The notes under the pieces: generated by a model
Told to the model about the DNA's origin: nothing
The model's database searches: none
The model's input: the letters and a program-made list of their open reading frames with translations, nothing else
Origin: Achromobacter pestifer
GTDB lineage: Bacteria > Pseudomonadota > Gammaproteobacteria > Burkholderiales > Burkholderiaceae_B
NCBI RefSeq assembly: GCF_902859625.1
Contig: NZ_CADIJX010000001.1
Coordinates: 1,426,001 to 1,490,000 of the forward strand
Length of the DNA: 64,000 nucleotides
Reading direction: 5' to 3'
Translations under genes and position numbers: made by a program
Part shown: positions 1 through 12,529 of the stretch, piece by piece
How positions within the stretch are numbered: the first letter of the stretch is position 1
Layout of the letters: every line of letters begins with the position of its first letter

Positions 1-204
1 CAGACGCTGCCCTTCGCGGCAGACAAAGTCGCCCGCCTGACCTATGCCGACCAAGCGCTGACCCTGCAACTGGCCGACACCGGCGAACAGGCCCAGCGTG
101 TTTCTGAAACGCCCGCGCTGATCCAACAGGCCGCCGCGTTGGGCCTGAAACTGGAACGTGGCGACACCGACAACACCTGGCGCATTCTGCGCAAGCAACC
201 ATGA
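1..204 (+). CDS. gspL: Type II secretion protein GspL, C-terminal end (partial)
   Basis: The last 67 codons of a gene that starts left of the window. The peptide ends in a small alpha/beta segment of the kind expected for the periplasmic ferredoxin-like end of GspL, which recruits the GspE ATPase and pairs with GspM in the inner-membrane platform. Identity rests mainly on position: the stop overlaps the gspM start in an ATGA, as is typical for gspL-gspM. The cytoplasmic and membrane parts are not visible here. Confidence 0.75.
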   Translation, partial: QTLPFAADKVARLTYADQALTLQLADTGEQAQRVSETPALIQQAAALGLKLERGDTDNTWRILRKQP

Positions 205-788
205 CCTTGATTCAACGCCTGCAACACGCCTGGCAATCCGTTCGCAAACCCGTGGAGCCCGCGCTGGCCAGCGCGCGCCAACGCTACGCAGCCCTGGCCC
301 CGCGCGAACGCCGGCTGGTGGCGGGCGCGGCCGGCCTGCTGGGCGCGGTCGTCGTCTTCGTCGGCCTGATCGAACCGCCCTTGAACACGATGCGCAAGCT
401 TCAGGCTGAACTGCCGGCCTTGCGCACCCAGGCTGCCACCGTCGCCGACCTGACGACCCAGGCCCGATCCCTGCGTCAACGATCCGCCACGCCCACGGCC
501 GCCTTGCCCACGCCATCGGAACTGGGCGCGAGCCTGGAGCGCGCAGGCCTGCCGCCGGGCGCATGGACGCTGGGGCAGCCGGAATCCGGCGCCGGCGTGC
601 AACTGAGCTTGAACGAAGCGCCGTCATCCGCGCTGCTGCGCTGGCTGGATGGCGCGGGCCGAGACTGGGGTCTGGCCACGCCCAAAGTCGAACTGACCCG
701 CGCCACCAACGTCAACGGCCGCCCGTTGCCCGGCCTGGTCAATGGCCAGGTGACGCTGGCCTTGCCGGAAAAGGCAGGAGCCCGCTGA
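201..788 (+). CDS. gspM: Type II secretion system protein GspM
   Basis: 195 residues. The N-terminal ~38 residues are basic and cytoplasmic and end in an ER-rich stretch (APRERRLV). One hydrophobic segment follows at about residues 41-57, then a periplasmic domain with a heptad-like helical start. This is the standard topology of GspM, the inner-membrane partner of GspL in the T2SS assembly platform. The start overlaps the gspL stop (ATGA) and the stop overlaps the gspN start (TGATG), so the three genes are probably translationally coupled. Length is slightly above the usual ~165 residues. Confidence 0.85.
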   Translation: MTLIQRLQHAWQSVRKPVEPALASARQRYAALAPRERRLVAGAAGLLGAVVVFVGLIEPPLNTMRKLQAELPALRTQAATVADLTTQARSLRQRSATPTAALPTPSELGASLERAGLPPGAWTLGQPESGAGVQLSLNEAPSSALLRWLDGAGRDWGLATPKVELTRATNVNGRPLPGLVNGQVTLALPEKAGAR

Positions 789-1549
789 TGCCGCTGCCCC
801 GAATCAACAAGCGGGCTGCCGCCCTGCTGCTGGCCAGTGGCGCCTGTGCCCTGGCCGCCGCCGTCAGCGTGCTGCCTGCGCGCTGGCTGCTGGCCCTGCA
901 ATCCGACACCTCCCTGGTGACGCTGGCCGATGCCAGCGGCACCTTGTGGCAAGGCAGCGCCTGGATCGCACTGGGCGCCAAGGGTGCGCAGCGGGTGCTG
1001 CCGCAAGCCGTGCACTGGCAATGGCGCTGGAATGCGATGGCGCTGGAAGTCTCGCACCCGTGGCTGCAAGGGCCCTTGCGCGCCCGCGTGGGCTGGACGG
1101 GGCTGTCGTTGCCGGCGCAATCCCTGCGCGTGCCCGCGTCGGTGCTGCCTGCCTTGGGCGCCCCCTGGAACACGCTGGCGCCCGAAGGCATGTTGGAAAT
1201 CAGCTGGCAGCCGTTGCGCCTGGGCGGCGACCTGCCGTCCGGCCCCATCGCCGATCTGCGCTGGCGCAATGCCAGCACGGCGCTGACCTCGATTGCGCCG
1301 GTCGGCACCTATCTGCTGCGGGTGCAGGGCACCGGCAAGCCGGGTGCGACGCTAACGCTCAGCACCGAAAGCGGATTGCTGGCAGTAACGGGGCAAGGCA
1401 ACGTGAATGCGCGCGGCGGCGTGAAATTTGACGGCCAGGCCACGTTCGCAGCGTCCGCCACGCAGGCCCAGCGCGCGTCGCTGGATGGCCTGATGTCCAC
1501 CCTGGGCCGGCGCTCGGACGATACCGTGGTGTTCGGCACCGGCAAGTAG
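788..1549 (+). CDS. gspN: Type II secretion system protein GspN
   Basis: 253 residues, the usual GspN length. An N-terminal membrane anchor (about residues 10-31) is followed by a beta-rich periplasmic domain with WQG/W-rich motifs near residues 55-80, as in the GspN family. I chose the ATG inside the TGATG overlap with gspM; an upstream in-frame extension runs back through gspM and is not credible. GspN is an accessory inner-membrane component of some T2SS loci. It is the last + gene before the convergent gspE and gspD. Confidence 0.8.
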   Translation: MPLPRINKRAAALLLASGACALAAAVSVLPARWLLALQSDTSLVTLADASGTLWQGSAWIALGAKGAQRVLPQAVHWQWRWNAMALEVSHPWLQGPLRARVGWTGLSLPAQSLRVPASVLPALGAPWNTLAPEGMLEISWQPLRLGGDLPSGPIADLRWRNASTALTSIAPVGTYLLRVQGTGKPGATLTLSTESGLLAVTGQGNVNARGGVKFDGQATFAASATQAQRASLDGLMSTLGRRSDDTVVFGTGK

Positions 1550-1591
1550 CCGGCGCCGTGGCCACACGCCGTAGCCGTACTACGCGCGGCG

Positions 1592-3019
1592 CTAGGCGTC
1601 GCGTGTCACCCGCACGATTTCCTCGGGCGAGGTCTGGCCACCGTCCACCCAGCGCTGGCCGTCCTGCCGCATCGTGCGCATGCCCGACGCCACGGCGGCC
1701 AGGCGCAGTTCGCGTTCGTCCCGGCCCTCGTGGATCAGTCGCCGTGCGTCGTCATCCACCGTGAACAGTTCATGGATGCCCGAGCGCCCGCTGTAGCCCG
1801 TATGGTTGCAAGTCGGGCATCCCACCGGATGGAACACCTGCTTGCCATCAAGCATCGACGGCTTCTTGCATTCCGGACACAGCTTGCGCACCAGTCGCTG
1901 CGCCAGCACGCCCAACAGCGATGACGCCAGCAGGAAGGGTTCTACGCCCATGTCCGTCAGGCGCGTCACGGCGGACACGGCGTCGTTGGTGTGCAGCGTG
2001 GCCAGTACCAAATGGCCCGTCAGCGACGCCTGCACCGCAATCTGCGCGGTTTCAAGGTCGCGGATCTCGCCGATCATGATGACGTCGGGGTCCTGGCGCA
2101 AAATGGCGCGCAGCGCCAGCGCAAAGCTCATGTCGATCTTGGCATTGACCTGCGTCTGGCTGATGCCTGACAAGTCGTATTCGATAGGGTCTTCGACGGT
2201 CAGGATATTGCTGGTGGCGGAGTCCAGCCGGCTCAACGCGGCGTAGAGCGTGGTGGTCTTGCCGCTGCCGGTCGGCCCCGTCACCAGCACGATACCGTGG
2301 GGCTGGCGGATCAATCGGTCCAGCTGCGTCAGCACCTCGGGACACATGCCCAGGCGTTCCAACTGCAAGCGCCCGGCCTCCTTGTCCAGCAAGCGCAGCA
2401 CCGCGCGTTCGCCGTGTCCCGTCGGCAAGGTGGACACCCGCACGTCGATCGGCCGGCCCCCCACGCGCAAGGCGATGCGGCCGTCCTGCGGCAAGCGCTT
2501 TTCGGCGATGTCCAGATGGGCCATGATCTTGATGCGCGAGATCAGCGCGGCGTGCAATGCCTTGCGCGGCGACACCACATCGCGCAAGGTGCCGTCCACG
2601 CGATAGCGCACCACCGAATGGGTCTCAAACGGTTCGATGTGAATATCGCTGGCGCCGTCGCGCGCGGCCTGGGCGAACAGCGCGTTGATCATGCGAATCA
2701 CGGGCGCGTCGTCTTGCGCTTCCAGCAAATCCGCCACTTCGGGCATGTCTTGCAGCAAGCGATCCAGGTCGATCTCGTTTTCGGCCACGCCCATGACCGA
2801 CGCGGCATCCTCCGAATGGCTGTAGGCCGCTGTCAGCAAGGTTTCCAGCGCCTCGTCATCGATCTGCGCCAGCGCGATGTCGCCATGGCAACGCCGGATC
2901 TCGCGCACCGCCCAATCGGGGGTGCGCGGGCTGACCGTCAACTGCACTTGCCCCGCGCGCAGCGACAGCACGGCGCGTTGCGCGCGCGCCCAGGCATAGG
3001 GCAACGGATGCGCGCTCAT
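1592..3019 (-). CDS. gspE: Type II secretion ATPase GspE
   Basis: 475 residues. This is the cytoplasmic hexameric ATPase that powers pseudopilus assembly. Visible motifs are the Walker A GPTGSGKT (residues 248-255), an Asp box (TVEDPIEY, from 274), the Walker B region VIMIGEIRD (313-321), a His box (ATLHTND, from 340) and a tetracysteine zinc site (C381/C384 and C401/C404) typical of GspE. The N-terminal domain is short compared with some homologues. The start codon overlaps the gspD stop by 4 nt, so gspD-gspE form one minus-strand transcript. It converges with gspN across only about 40 bp. Confidence 0.95.
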   Translation of the reverse strand: MSAHPLPYAWARAQRAVLSLRAGQVQLTVSPRTPDWAVREIRRCHGDIALAQIDDEALETLLTAAYSHSEDAASVMGVAENEIDLDRLLQDMPEVADLLEAQDDAPVIRMINALFAQAARDGASDIHIEPFETHSVVRYRVDGTLRDVVSPRKALHAALISRIKIMAHLDIAEKRLPQDGRIALRVGGRPIDVRVSTLPTGHGERAVLRLLDKEAGRLQLERLGMCPEVLTQLDRLIRQPHGIVLVTGPTGSGKTTTLYAALSRLDSATSNILTVEDPIEYDLSGISQTQVNAKIDMSFALALRAILRQDPDVIMIGEIRDLETAQIAVQASLTGHLVLATLHTNDAVSAVTRLTDMGVEPFLLASSLLGVLAQRLVRKLCPECKKPSMLDGKQVFHPVGCPTCNHTGYSGRSGIHELFTVDDDARRLIHEGRDERELRLAAVASGMRTMRQDGQRWVDGGQTSPEEIVRVTRDA

Positions 3020-5406
3020 AGCAGCGACTCGGGGTCCACCGCCGCTCCCATCGGCAGCGAATGCGACACTCGGAATGGCGCCGACGGATCGCGCTGGAGC
3101 GCCGTGCCCGGATACTGCCGCACCGCGAACGACTCCACCGTGGCGGGCGGCGGACGGCGCATCGTGGCCTCCAGCTGTTCCGGCCGCAGGTCATAGGCGT
3201 TGTTCGACACGGACGACGGGGAGCCCGGCGGCGCCAGCATCGGGGCCTGCATGTCGGGCAGCGCCCAGTGTTCCTTCGGCTGCACGGCCCCTTGCGCGCG
3301 GCGCATGTAGTCGTAGCGGTCCATGGTCACGCTGGCGCTGCGGTTCGCGTCACGCACGACGTAGGGGCGCAGAAAGACCATCAGATTGGTCTTCGTGCGT
3401 TTACGCGAGTCATAGCGAAACAGCGATCCGATCACCGGCAACGAACCCAGGCCGGGCACGCTATTGGTCGTCAGGGTCACGTTGTCTTCCAGCAAGCCGC
3501 CCAGCACGATGATCTGGCCGTCGTCGATCAGCACGCTGGTGTCGATGGCACGCTTGTTCGTGACGATGCCGGTGGTGGCGTTGGAGCGGCTTTCGTCGAT
3601 GCTGCTGACTTCCTGATAGATGTCCAGCTTCACCGCGCCGCCCTCTGAAATCTGCGGGCGGATGTTCAGCTTCAGGCCCACGTCCTCGCGTTCGATCGTC
3701 TGGAACGGATTGGAACTGCCATTGCTGCCGGACGTGACGTACTGGCCCGTCACGAAGGGCACGGTCTTGCCGACCAGGATACTGGCCGACTGGTTGTCCA
3801 AGGTCAGCAGGTTGGGCGTGGACAGAATGTTGGCCTCGCCGGTGTTCTGCATGGCGCGAGCCAGCACGCCCAGATTGATGACCTTGTTGCCCAGCACGTC
3901 CACGGTGCCCTTCACCACGCCCAGGCTCAACCCGCTGCCCAGCGCGTCGATGGACGTCGGACCCGTGCCGGTGATGCCGCTGCCGCCCAGGTTGGTGCCG
4001 CCGATGAAACTGGTGCCGTTGCCGTTGATGTTGCCCGCGCCCGTCATCCACTGGATGCCGAACTCCGCGGCCTTTTGTTCGCTGACTTCCACGATCAGGC
4101 TTTCCACCAGCACCTGCGCGCGGCGCTGATCCAGCTGGTCGATCACTTCGCGCAAGCTGCGGTACAGCGGCTCCGGCGCCGAAATGATCAGCGAGTTCGT
4201 GGCGGGGTCGGCTTGAATCGTGGCACCGCCCGCCGAATACGACACGGCTTGCGAATTGTTGTCTTCCCGCGCGATCCGTTCCTGCTCACCCGACAAGCCG
4301 CCCTTGGACGAGCCCGACATGCCGGAAGACATGCCCTGCCCCGTTTGGTTGGTGTTGCCTCCCGTGCCGCTCTGCGGACGGGTGCCGCCTTGCGCGCCGC
4401 CCGCGGCTCCGCCTGCACCGCCGGCGCCGCCGTTGGCGCCCGGCGCGGCATTCGCCTGGCCGGTCAGCACGCCGCCCAGCACTTCGGCGATGCGCGTGGC
4501 CTGTGCGTTGCGCATGTAGACCACATGCAGATTGCCCGCGCGGTTCTGTTGCGCGTCCAGCTTCAGGATCAGATCGCGAGCCAGGCGCGTGCGCGCGGGG
4601 CTGCCCGAACGCACCAGCACGCTATTGCTGCGCGGATCCGCCACGACCGCAATGCGCTGCGTCGGATCGCTGCTTTGCGTGTCCAGCAACTGCGATGCCA
4701 AGATCGCGATATCGGTCGCAATGGCCGATCGGATGGGCACGACGTCCGTGTCGATCGAGCTGGGCACGTCGATGCGCGCGATGACCTGCGCGATCCGTTC
4801 CAGGTTGTCGGCATAGTCCGTCACCACCAGCGTGTTGTTGCCGGGATAGGCGTTGATGGGATTGTTCGGCGGCACCATGGGCCGCAACACCGGCACCAGG
4901 TTGGCGGCATTCTCGTATTTCAACGGGAACACGCGCGTCAGCATTTCACCGCTGCTGCTGCCTTTGGCAAACGTCGCCACGGGCACCGGCCCACGCGCGG
5001 CGCCGCCATTGGGCGTCCCGGACGCAGGCGTGGCCGGCCGCGTATTGCCCACCACCGCGCTGCCTTGCAGCTTGGCGTCGGCCTCGGGCACGACGCGCGT
5101 CACGCCGTCCACATCGACGATCGCAAAGCCCTGCAAGCGCAACGCGCCGGTCAGCATCGCCAGCGCCTGTCCGCTATCGACGGGCCTGTCAGACACCAGC
5201 GTGAGTTTTCCCTTGACGCGAGGGTCCACCAGGAAATTCCGTTGCGTGAACAGCGACAGCGCGCGCAACACGGCGGGAATGTCGGTATCGACGAAATTCA
5301 GGCTGACACGGTTGTCTGCCTGTTGGGCGTGGGCCGTGCTGATTGCCGGCCCGAGTTGGCCTGCTGCGAGCAAGACTGCAAGGCTGAACTGCGCGAGATG
5401 ACGCAT
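3016..5406 (-). CDS. gspD: Type II secretion secretin GspD
   Basis: About 796 residues. This is the outer-membrane secretin channel. The chosen ATG at 5406 gives a clean signal peptide (basic MRH start, hydrophobic core, cleavage near AHA-QQ). The longer open frame upstream has no secretin character and runs across the divergent promoter region. After the signal peptide come the N0 domain ([14 protein letters not shown]), N1-N3 repeats with a Gly/Ala/Ser-rich loop in N3 (encoded near 4290-4450), the conserved secretin core and the C-terminal barrel ([15 protein letters not shown] is the family signature). Overlaps gspE by ATGA. Confidence 0.94.
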   Translation of the reverse strand: MRHLAQFSLAVLLAAGQLGPAISTAHAQQADNRVSLNFVDTDIPAVLRALSLFTQRNFLVDPRVKGKLTLVSDRPVDSGQALAMLTGALRLQGFAIVDVDGVTRVVPEADAKLQGSAVVGNTRPATPASGTPNGGAARGPVPVATFAKGSSSGEMLTRVFPLKYENAANLVPVLRPMVPPNNPINAYPGNNTLVVTDYADNLERIAQVIARIDVPSSIDTDVVPIRSAIATDIAILASQLLDTQSSDPTQRIAVVADPRSNSVLVRSGSPARTRLARDLILKLDAQQNRAGNLHVVYMRNAQATRIAEVLGGVLTGQANAAPGANGGAGGAGGAAGGAQGGTRPQSGTGGNTNQTGQGMSSGMSGSSKGGLSGEQERIAREDNNSQAVSYSAGGATIQADPATNSLIISAPEPLYRSLREVIDQLDQRRAQVLVESLIVEVSEQKAAEFGIQWMTGAGNINGNGTSFIGGTNLGGSGITGTGPTSIDALGSGLSLGVVKGTVDVLGNKVINLGVLARAMQNTGEANILSTPNLLTLDNQSASILVGKTVPFVTGQYVTSGSNGSSNPFQTIEREDVGLKLNIRPQISEGGAVKLDIYQEVSSIDESRSNATTGIVTNKRAIDTSVLIDDGQIIVLGGLLEDNVTLTTNSVPGLGSLPVIGSLFRYDSRKRTKTNLMVFLRPYVVRDANRSASVTMDRYDYMRRAQGAVQPKEHWALPDMQAPMLAPPGSPSSVSNNAYDLRPEQLEATMRRPPPATVESFAVRQYPGTALQRDPSAPFRVSHSLPMGAAVDPESLL

Positions 5407-5462
5407 GACGAGATAGGTGCCTGAGACGTGAAATCGTGTGAAAAAACGTGAAATCGGGTCGG

Positions 5463-5504
5463 AGTATACGGGGTGACAGTGCAACACTACGGTCATATTT
5501 GACA
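5463..5504. promoter_or_regulatory. Candidate divergent promoter elements between gspD and gspF
   Basis: The 176-bp gap between the gspD and gspF starts is AT-richer than its surroundings. On the minus strand TATACT (complement of 5463-5468) could be the gspD -10. On the plus strand TTGACA (5499-5504) could be a gspF -35, although no good -10 lies at the right distance. Both are pattern matches only. Confidence 0.25.
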
Positions 5505-5582
5505 TGCAATATATTGGCTGGAAACCCTTTAAATTCGGGGCTCTTGCACGTTTTAGATTCGCGTGCGCCCCTTGCCTCGACA

Positions 5583-6788
5583 ATGCCTTCCTTCCGTTAC
5601 GAAGCGACTGACGCGCTTGGAAAAATCGTGCGCGGCACGATCGATGCCGACTCCGAGCGCGGCGCCCGCAACCAGTTGCGCGGCCGTGGCCTGTTGCCGC
5701 TATCCACCGCATTGGCCGCACACGCAGAAGGCTTGAGCGCCAGCTTTCGCACCCGCTTGTCGGACTCGGACCTGGCATGGCTGACACGCCAATTGGCCAG
5801 CCTGCTGGCCGCGCGCCTGCCGCTGGATGCCGCGTTGTCCGCAACGCTTGAACAAGCCGAGAAAAAGCACATCGCGGCCACGCTGGGCAGCGTGCGCGAC
5901 GACGTGCGCGCCGGGCACCGGCTGTCCACGGCGCTGGCCGCGCGCCCGCGCGACTTTCCCGAGATCTACCGCGCGTTGATCGGCGCGGGCGAGGAATCCG
6001 GTGACCTTGCGCAGGTGATGGAAAAACTGGCGGACTACATCGAAGAACGCAACACCCTGCGCAGCAAGGTGATGACAGCGTTCATCTACCCCGCGGTCGT
6101 GGCCAGTGTGTCGGTCATCATCGTGATCTTCCTGCTGGGCTACGTGGTGCCGCAGGTGGTGTCTGCCTTCAACCACGCCAAGCAGCAGTTGCCGATGCTG
6201 ACCCGCGTCATGCTGGGCCTGTCCGACTATGTGCGCGAATGGGGCGTGGTGACCGGCGTCGTGCTGGTGTTGCTGATCGCCTTGTGGCGCTACACCTTGC
6301 GGGCGCCGGCCGCGCGGCGGGCCTGGCACGCGCGTGTGCTGCGGCTGCCATTGGCGGGACGTTTCGTGTTGGGCGTGAACGCGGCGCGCTTCGCGTCCAC
6401 CTTGGCGATTCTGTGCGGCAGTGGCGTTGCGCTATTGACCGCGCTGGATGCGGCCCGCCGCACGCTGAGCAATGACGTGTTGCGCCAGGCCGTGGACGAA
6501 GCATCGGAGCGCGTGCGCGAAGGCGCGGCGCTATCCGCGTCGTTGGGCGCGCAGAAGGTCTTCCCCTCGTTGCTGGTGCATCTGATCGCCAGCGGCGAAA
6601 AAACCGGCCGCCTGCCCGAGCTGCTGGACCGTGGCGCGCAGAATCTGTCGCGCGACCTGGAACGACGCGCCATGGCGATGACCGCGCTGCTGGAACCGGC
6701 GCTGATCCTGCTGATGGGGGGATTTGTGCTGCTGATCGTGCTGGCGGTGATGATGCCGATTCTGGAAATGAACCAACTCATCCGCTAG
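5583..6788 (+). CDS. gspF: Type II secretion inner-membrane platform protein GspF
   Basis: 401 residues, the normal GspF length. Two T2SSF domains are visible, each beginning with a helix-rich segment (DLAWLTRQLASLLAARLPL and RFASTLAILCGSGVALLTAL). Three membrane segments lie at about residues 165-195, 220-240 and 370-395. The start at 5583 gives the family N-terminus MPSFRYEA; the frame is open further upstream but non-conserved. The gene diverges from gspD-gspE, unlike the common gspD-E-F order, so it probably has its own promoter in 5407-5582. Confidence 0.93.
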   Translation: MPSFRYEATDALGKIVRGTIDADSERGARNQLRGRGLLPLSTALAAHAEGLSASFRTRLSDSDLAWLTRQLASLLAARLPLDAALSATLEQAEKKHIAATLGSVRDDVRAGHRLSTALAARPRDFPEIYRALIGAGEESGDLAQVMEKLADYIEERNTLRSKVMTAFIYPAVVASVSVIIVIFLLGYVVPQVVSAFNHAKQQLPMLTRVMLGLSDYVREWGVVTGVVLVLLIALWRYTLRAPAARRAWHARVLRLPLAGRFVLGVNAARFASTLAILCGSGVALLTALDAARRTLSNDVLRQAVDEASERVREGAALSASLGAQKVFPSLLVHLIASGEKTGRLPELLDRGAQNLSRDLERRAMAMTALLEPALILLMGGFVLLIVLAVMMPILEMNQLIR

Positions 6789-6828
6789 AAGTGAAAGCCC
6801 CGCGCGCTGCGCAGGGCATGTCATGAAA

Positions 6829-6850
6829 CGCGCGGCGTGCACGCCGCGCG
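6829..6850. terminator. Perfect 22-nt GC palindrome between convergent gspF and glnB
   Basis: A perfect palindrome CGCGCGGCGTG/CACGCCGCGCG lies between the gspF stop (6788) and the glnB stop (6867). Position and strength suggest a bidirectional terminator hairpin. There is no obvious T-run on either side. Confidence 0.45.
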
Positions 6851-6866
6851 GGTCAACAGGTGACGA

Positions 6867-7304
<438 letters not shown>

Positions 7305-7315
7305 TCAACGCAGCG

Positions 7316-7335
7316 CTCCCGCATCACTGCGGGAG
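7316..7335 (-). terminator. Hairpin just 3' of nadE
   Basis: CTCCCGCA-TCAC-TGCGGGAG is a perfect 8-bp stem with a 4-nt loop, 8 nt beyond the nadE stop. It lacks a T-run, so it may only partly separate nadE from glnB, or may protect the 3' end of the nadE mRNA. Confidence 0.4.
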
Positions 7336-7343
7336 AACCCCGA

Positions 7344-9431
<2,088 letters not shown>

Positions 9432-9485
9432 TGAAGACTAAGTTCCAACGGCGGGATTATCTCACGGCGCCCCGGGCGCCACCGC

Positions 9486-10853
9486 TCAACGGGGCATCTT
9501 GCCGTCGGTCAGGCCGCGTTCGGGCAGCATGCCCGCTTCGGCCGGCAGCGCAAGCGCGTGCCGGTCGCGCTCGGCGGCCAATGCCGTCTGGATGGCGCCC
9601 TCGCGCAGTTGGCTGCCCATCGCGCCGATGTCGGCACCCGATGGTTGCTGGTACAGGCGCAGGCCCAACTCCGGCAGGATCGCCAGCAGATGGTCGAAGA
9701 CATCGCCCTGGATCCGCTCGTACTCCACCCAGGCCGTCACCGCCGTGAAGCAATAGACTTCGACCGGGATGCCGTCCGAGGTGGGCTCCATCATGCGGAC
9801 CATCATCGCCATGTCCTGGCGGATTTCCTTGTTCTGCTTCAGGAACGCCAGGCCATAGGCGCGGAACGTGCCGATATTGGTCAGGCGGCGGCGGTTGGCC
9901 GGCACGCTGGCCAGTTCGCCCATCGTTTGATTGGCCTGCGCGATGTCCTGGGTCTTGGCCTCCAGATAGTCGTGCAGCAGGCGGAAACGCATCAGGCGCT
10001 GCGCTTCTTCGTCGGTCAGGAACCGCACGCTGGACGCATCGATCCGCAGCGTGCGCTTGATGCGCCGGCCGCCGGATTCAAACATGTGGCGATAGTTGCG
10101 GTAGCTTTCGGAAAACAGCTTGTAGGTGGGCACCGTGGTGACGGTGTTGTCCCAGTTCTGCACCTTGACGGTGTGCAGCGCGATGTCCTTGACGAAGCCG
10201 TCGGCGTTGGACTGCGGCATTTCGATCCAGTCACCGATGCGCAGCATGTCGTTGCTGGTCAGTTGCGTGCTGGCGACCAGCGACAGCAGCGTGTCCTTGA
10301 ACACCAGCAGCAGCACCGCCGACAACGCGCCCAGGCCCGAGATCATCCACAGCGGCGACCGGTCAATCAGGATGGAAAGCACCAAAACGGTGCAGACCGC
10401 CATCAGGATCAGCTTGCCGATCTGGATATAGCCCTTGATCGAGCGCGTCTGGGCCCGCGTTGTCGCCGAATAGGTGTCCTGCCAGGCGCTCAGCACGCCG
10501 GAGAACGCGATGAACACGCAGATCCACGCGCCCGCGTGTGCCAGCCGGCCCACGATGGTGACGGCCTTTTCCACGTGCGGCACCAGGTCTATACCCATGG
10601 ACACCACGGCAAATGGCACCGCATACCAAAGATTCTGATAGGCGCGGCGGCGCTGCAAGGCCTGATCCCAGTCCCCCCGGCCGCTCAGCACCAGCACGCG
10701 GTGCGCCAGCAGCAACACCACCCGGGCGACGACCCACTGGACGAACAGCGCCGTCAGGATCAGCACGCCGATCCCGACCAGCGTCTGTGCCCAGGCCTCG
10801 CGCGGCATGTGGGTATCAAGTTGGGTAACCAGTTCTTCCCATTCCAGGGGCAT
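9486..10853 (-). CDS. MscS-family mechanosensitive channel, YbdG-like
   Basis: 455 residues. Several hydrophobic segments in the first ~190 residues end in a pore-lining-like helix (GLGALSAVLLLVFKDTLLSL). The MscS beta domain follows (RIGDWIEMPQSNADGFVKDIALHTVKVQNWDNTVTTVPT), then a long soluble C-terminal region. Length and the SNADGFVKDI motif match the YbdG/MscM subgroup rather than MscS itself. The family releases solutes during osmotic downshock. It diverges from argH. Confidence 0.88.
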   Translation of the reverse strand: MPLEWEELVTQLDTHMPREAWAQTLVGIGVLILTALFVQWVVARVVLLLAHRVLVLSGRGDWDQALQRRRAYQNLWYAVPFAVVSMGIDLVPHVEKAVTIVGRLAHAGAWICVFIAFSGVLSAWQDTYSATTRAQTRSIKGYIQIGKLILMAVCTVLVLSILIDRSPLWMISGLGALSAVLLLVFKDTLLSLVASTQLTSNDMLRIGDWIEMPQSNADGFVKDIALHTVKVQNWDNTVTTVPTYKLFSESYRNYRHMFESGGRRIKRTLRIDASSVRFLTDEEAQRLMRFRLLHDYLEAKTQDIAQANQTMGELASVPANRRRLTNIGTFRAYGLAFLKQNKEIRQDMAMMVRMMEPTSDGIPVEVYCFTAVTAWVEYERIQGDVFDHLLAILPELGLRLYQQPSGADIGAMGSQLREGAIQTALAAERDRHALALPAEAGMLPERGLTDGKMPR

Positions 10854-10983
10854 ATGTCGTGTTCTCGCTCTAAGTTCTTGAAACTAACCGTGGATTATCC
10901 GACAAGTCGCGTCAGCCAGAGGTTCCGTCCCGGAAAATGGGGGCCGGTGGGACCCCCGCGTGCGCCGGCCATGCGGCAGGCCC

Positions 10984-10989
10984 TATAAT
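10984..10989 (+). promoter_or_regulatory. TATAAT -10 element immediately upstream of argH
   Basis: A perfect TATAAT ends 10 nt before the argH ATG. Transcription from it would start about 4 nt before, or at, the start codon. No good -35 is visible at 16-18 bp spacing (the region reads TGCGCC), so strength is uncertain. Confidence 0.4.
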
Positions 10990-10999
10990 TCCGCCCATC

Positions 11000-12421
11000 A
11001 TGGCAAACACTCCCTCCTCCGATCAAAACCAGTTCGCCAATAAGGCGCAGGCCTGGTCCGCCCGGTTCTCGGAACCGGTTTCCGAACTCGTCAAACGCTA
11101 CACGGCGTCCGTGGATTTCGACAAGCGCCTGGCGCGTCACGACATCCAGGGTTCGCTTGCGCACGCGGACATGCTGGCCGCCCAAGGCATCATCGGCGCT
11201 CAAGACCTGGCCGACATCCAGCGCGGCATGACCCAGATCCTGTCTGAAATCGACGCCGGCAGCTTCCAATGGCTGCTGGATCTTGAAGACGTGCATCTGA
11301 ACATCGAAAAGCGCCTGGTGGAACTGGTGGGTGATGCGGGCAAGCGCCTGCACACCGGCCGTTCCCGCAACGACCAGGTGGCCACCGACATCCGTCTGTG
11401 GCTGCGTGACGAAATCGACAACCTGCAAGACCTGCTGCGCCAACTGCGTCACGCGCTGGCCGCGGTTGCGCTGGATAACGCCGGCACCATCATGCCCGGC
11501 TTCACTCACCTGCAAGTCGCCCAACCCGTCACCTTCGGCCACCACCTGCTGGCCTACGCAGAAATGTTCGGCCGCGATGCCGAACGCCTGGCCGACTGCC
11601 GCCGCCGCGTGAACCGCCTGCCCCTGGGCGCTGCCGCCCTGGCCGGCACGTCGTTCCCGATCGACCGCGAGCGCGTGGCCAAGACGCTGGGCTTTGACGG
11701 CGTGTGCCGCAACTCGCTGGACGCCGTGTCCGACCGCGACTTCGCCATCGAATTCTGCGCGGCGGGCGCCTTGATCATGACGCACGTGTCGCGCCTGTCC
11801 GAAGAGCTGGTGCTCTGGATGAGCCCGCGCGTGGGTTTCATTGATCTGGCCGACCGTTTCTGCACCGGCAGCTCGATCATGCCGCAAAAGAAGAACCCGG
11901 ACGTGCCCGAGCTTGCCCGTGGCAAGACCGGCCGCGTGAACGGCAACCTGGTCGCCCTGCTGACCCTGATGAAAGGCCAGCCCCTGGCCTACAACAAGGA
12001 CAACCAGGAAGACAAGGAAGGCCTGTTCGACACCGTGGACACCGTGCGCGACACGCTGACCATCTTTGCCGACATGGCTGCCGGCATCAAGGTGAAGGCC
12101 GACAACATGCGCGCCGCCGCCCTGCAAGGCTTCGCCACCGCCACCGATCTGGCCGACTACCTGGTCAAGCGCGGCGTGCCCTTCCGCGACGCCCACGAAG
12201 TGGTGGCCCACGCCGTGCGCGACTGCGAACAGCGCGGCTGCGACCTGGCCGACCTGTCCACCGACGAACTGAAGGCCTACCACGCCCAGATCGGCGACGA
12301 CGTCCACCAGGTGCTGACCCTGGAAGGCTCGGTTGCCGCCCGCAAGCACATCGGTGGCACCGCCCCCGAGCGCGTGGCTGAAGAAGCCCGTCGCGTGCTG
12401 TCGGAAACCGCCGAAGGCTGA
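11000..12421 (+). CDS. argH: Argininosuccinate lyase
   Basis: 473 residues. It catalyses the last step of arginine synthesis, argininosuccinate to arginine plus fumarate, as a cytoplasmic homotetramer. Visible are [13 protein letters not shown] near the N-terminus and the fumarase/aspartase superfamily signature [11 protein letters not shown]. The ATG at 11000 gives the conserved N-terminal KAWSARF-like region at the right position. No Shine-Dalgarno sequence precedes it, and a TATAAT lies only 10 nt upstream. It is followed by a strong hairpin. Confidence 0.96.
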   Translation: MANTPSSDQNQFANKAQAWSARFSEPVSELVKRYTASVDFDKRLARHDIQGSLAHADMLAAQGIIGAQDLADIQRGMTQILSEIDAGSFQWLLDLEDVHLNIEKRLVELVGDAGKRLHTGRSRNDQVATDIRLWLRDEIDNLQDLLRQLRHALAAVALDNAGTIMPGFTHLQVAQPVTFGHHLLAYAEMFGRDAERLADCRRRVNRLPLGAAALAGTSFPIDRERVAKTLGFDGVCRNSLDAVSDRDFAIEFCAAGALIMTHVSRLSEELVLWMSPRVGFIDLADRFCTGSSIMPQKKNPDVPELARGKTGRVNGNLVALLTLMKGQPLAYNKDNQEDKEGLFDTVDTVRDTLTIFADMAAGIKVKADNMRAAALQGFATATDLADYLVKRGVPFRDAHEVVAHAVRDCEQRGCDLADLSTDELKAYHAQIGDDVHQVLTLEGSVAARKHIGGTAPERVAEEARRVLSETAEG

Positions 12422-12445
12422 TCCCGGCCCTGGCTGGCGGCAAGA

Positions 12446-12472
12446 ACAAGGCCCCCGGTTCGGGGGCCTTGT
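12446..12472 (+). terminator. argH terminator hairpin
   Basis: ACAAGGCCCCCG-GTT-CGGGGGCCTTGT is a perfect 12-bp stem with a 3-nt loop, 25 nt after the argH stop. There is no T-run beyond it. Confidence 0.6.
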
Positions 12473-12529
12473 CGCATTGGGCGCGGTGGGTCACCCGCAA
12501 CGCGGAACAGGCGACCAGAAAAGAAAAAA

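Noticed and set aside
5407-5844. Upstream extension of gspD to 5844
   Set aside because: It runs through the divergent promoter region and into gspF, and it would bury the signal peptide of the secretin.
9466-9480. GC palindrome GGCGCCCCGGGCGCC next to the YbdG-like gene stop as a terminator
   Set aside because: The realistic stem is only about 5-6 bp after allowing for a loop, and it lacks a T-run; such GC palindromes are common by chance in this composition.
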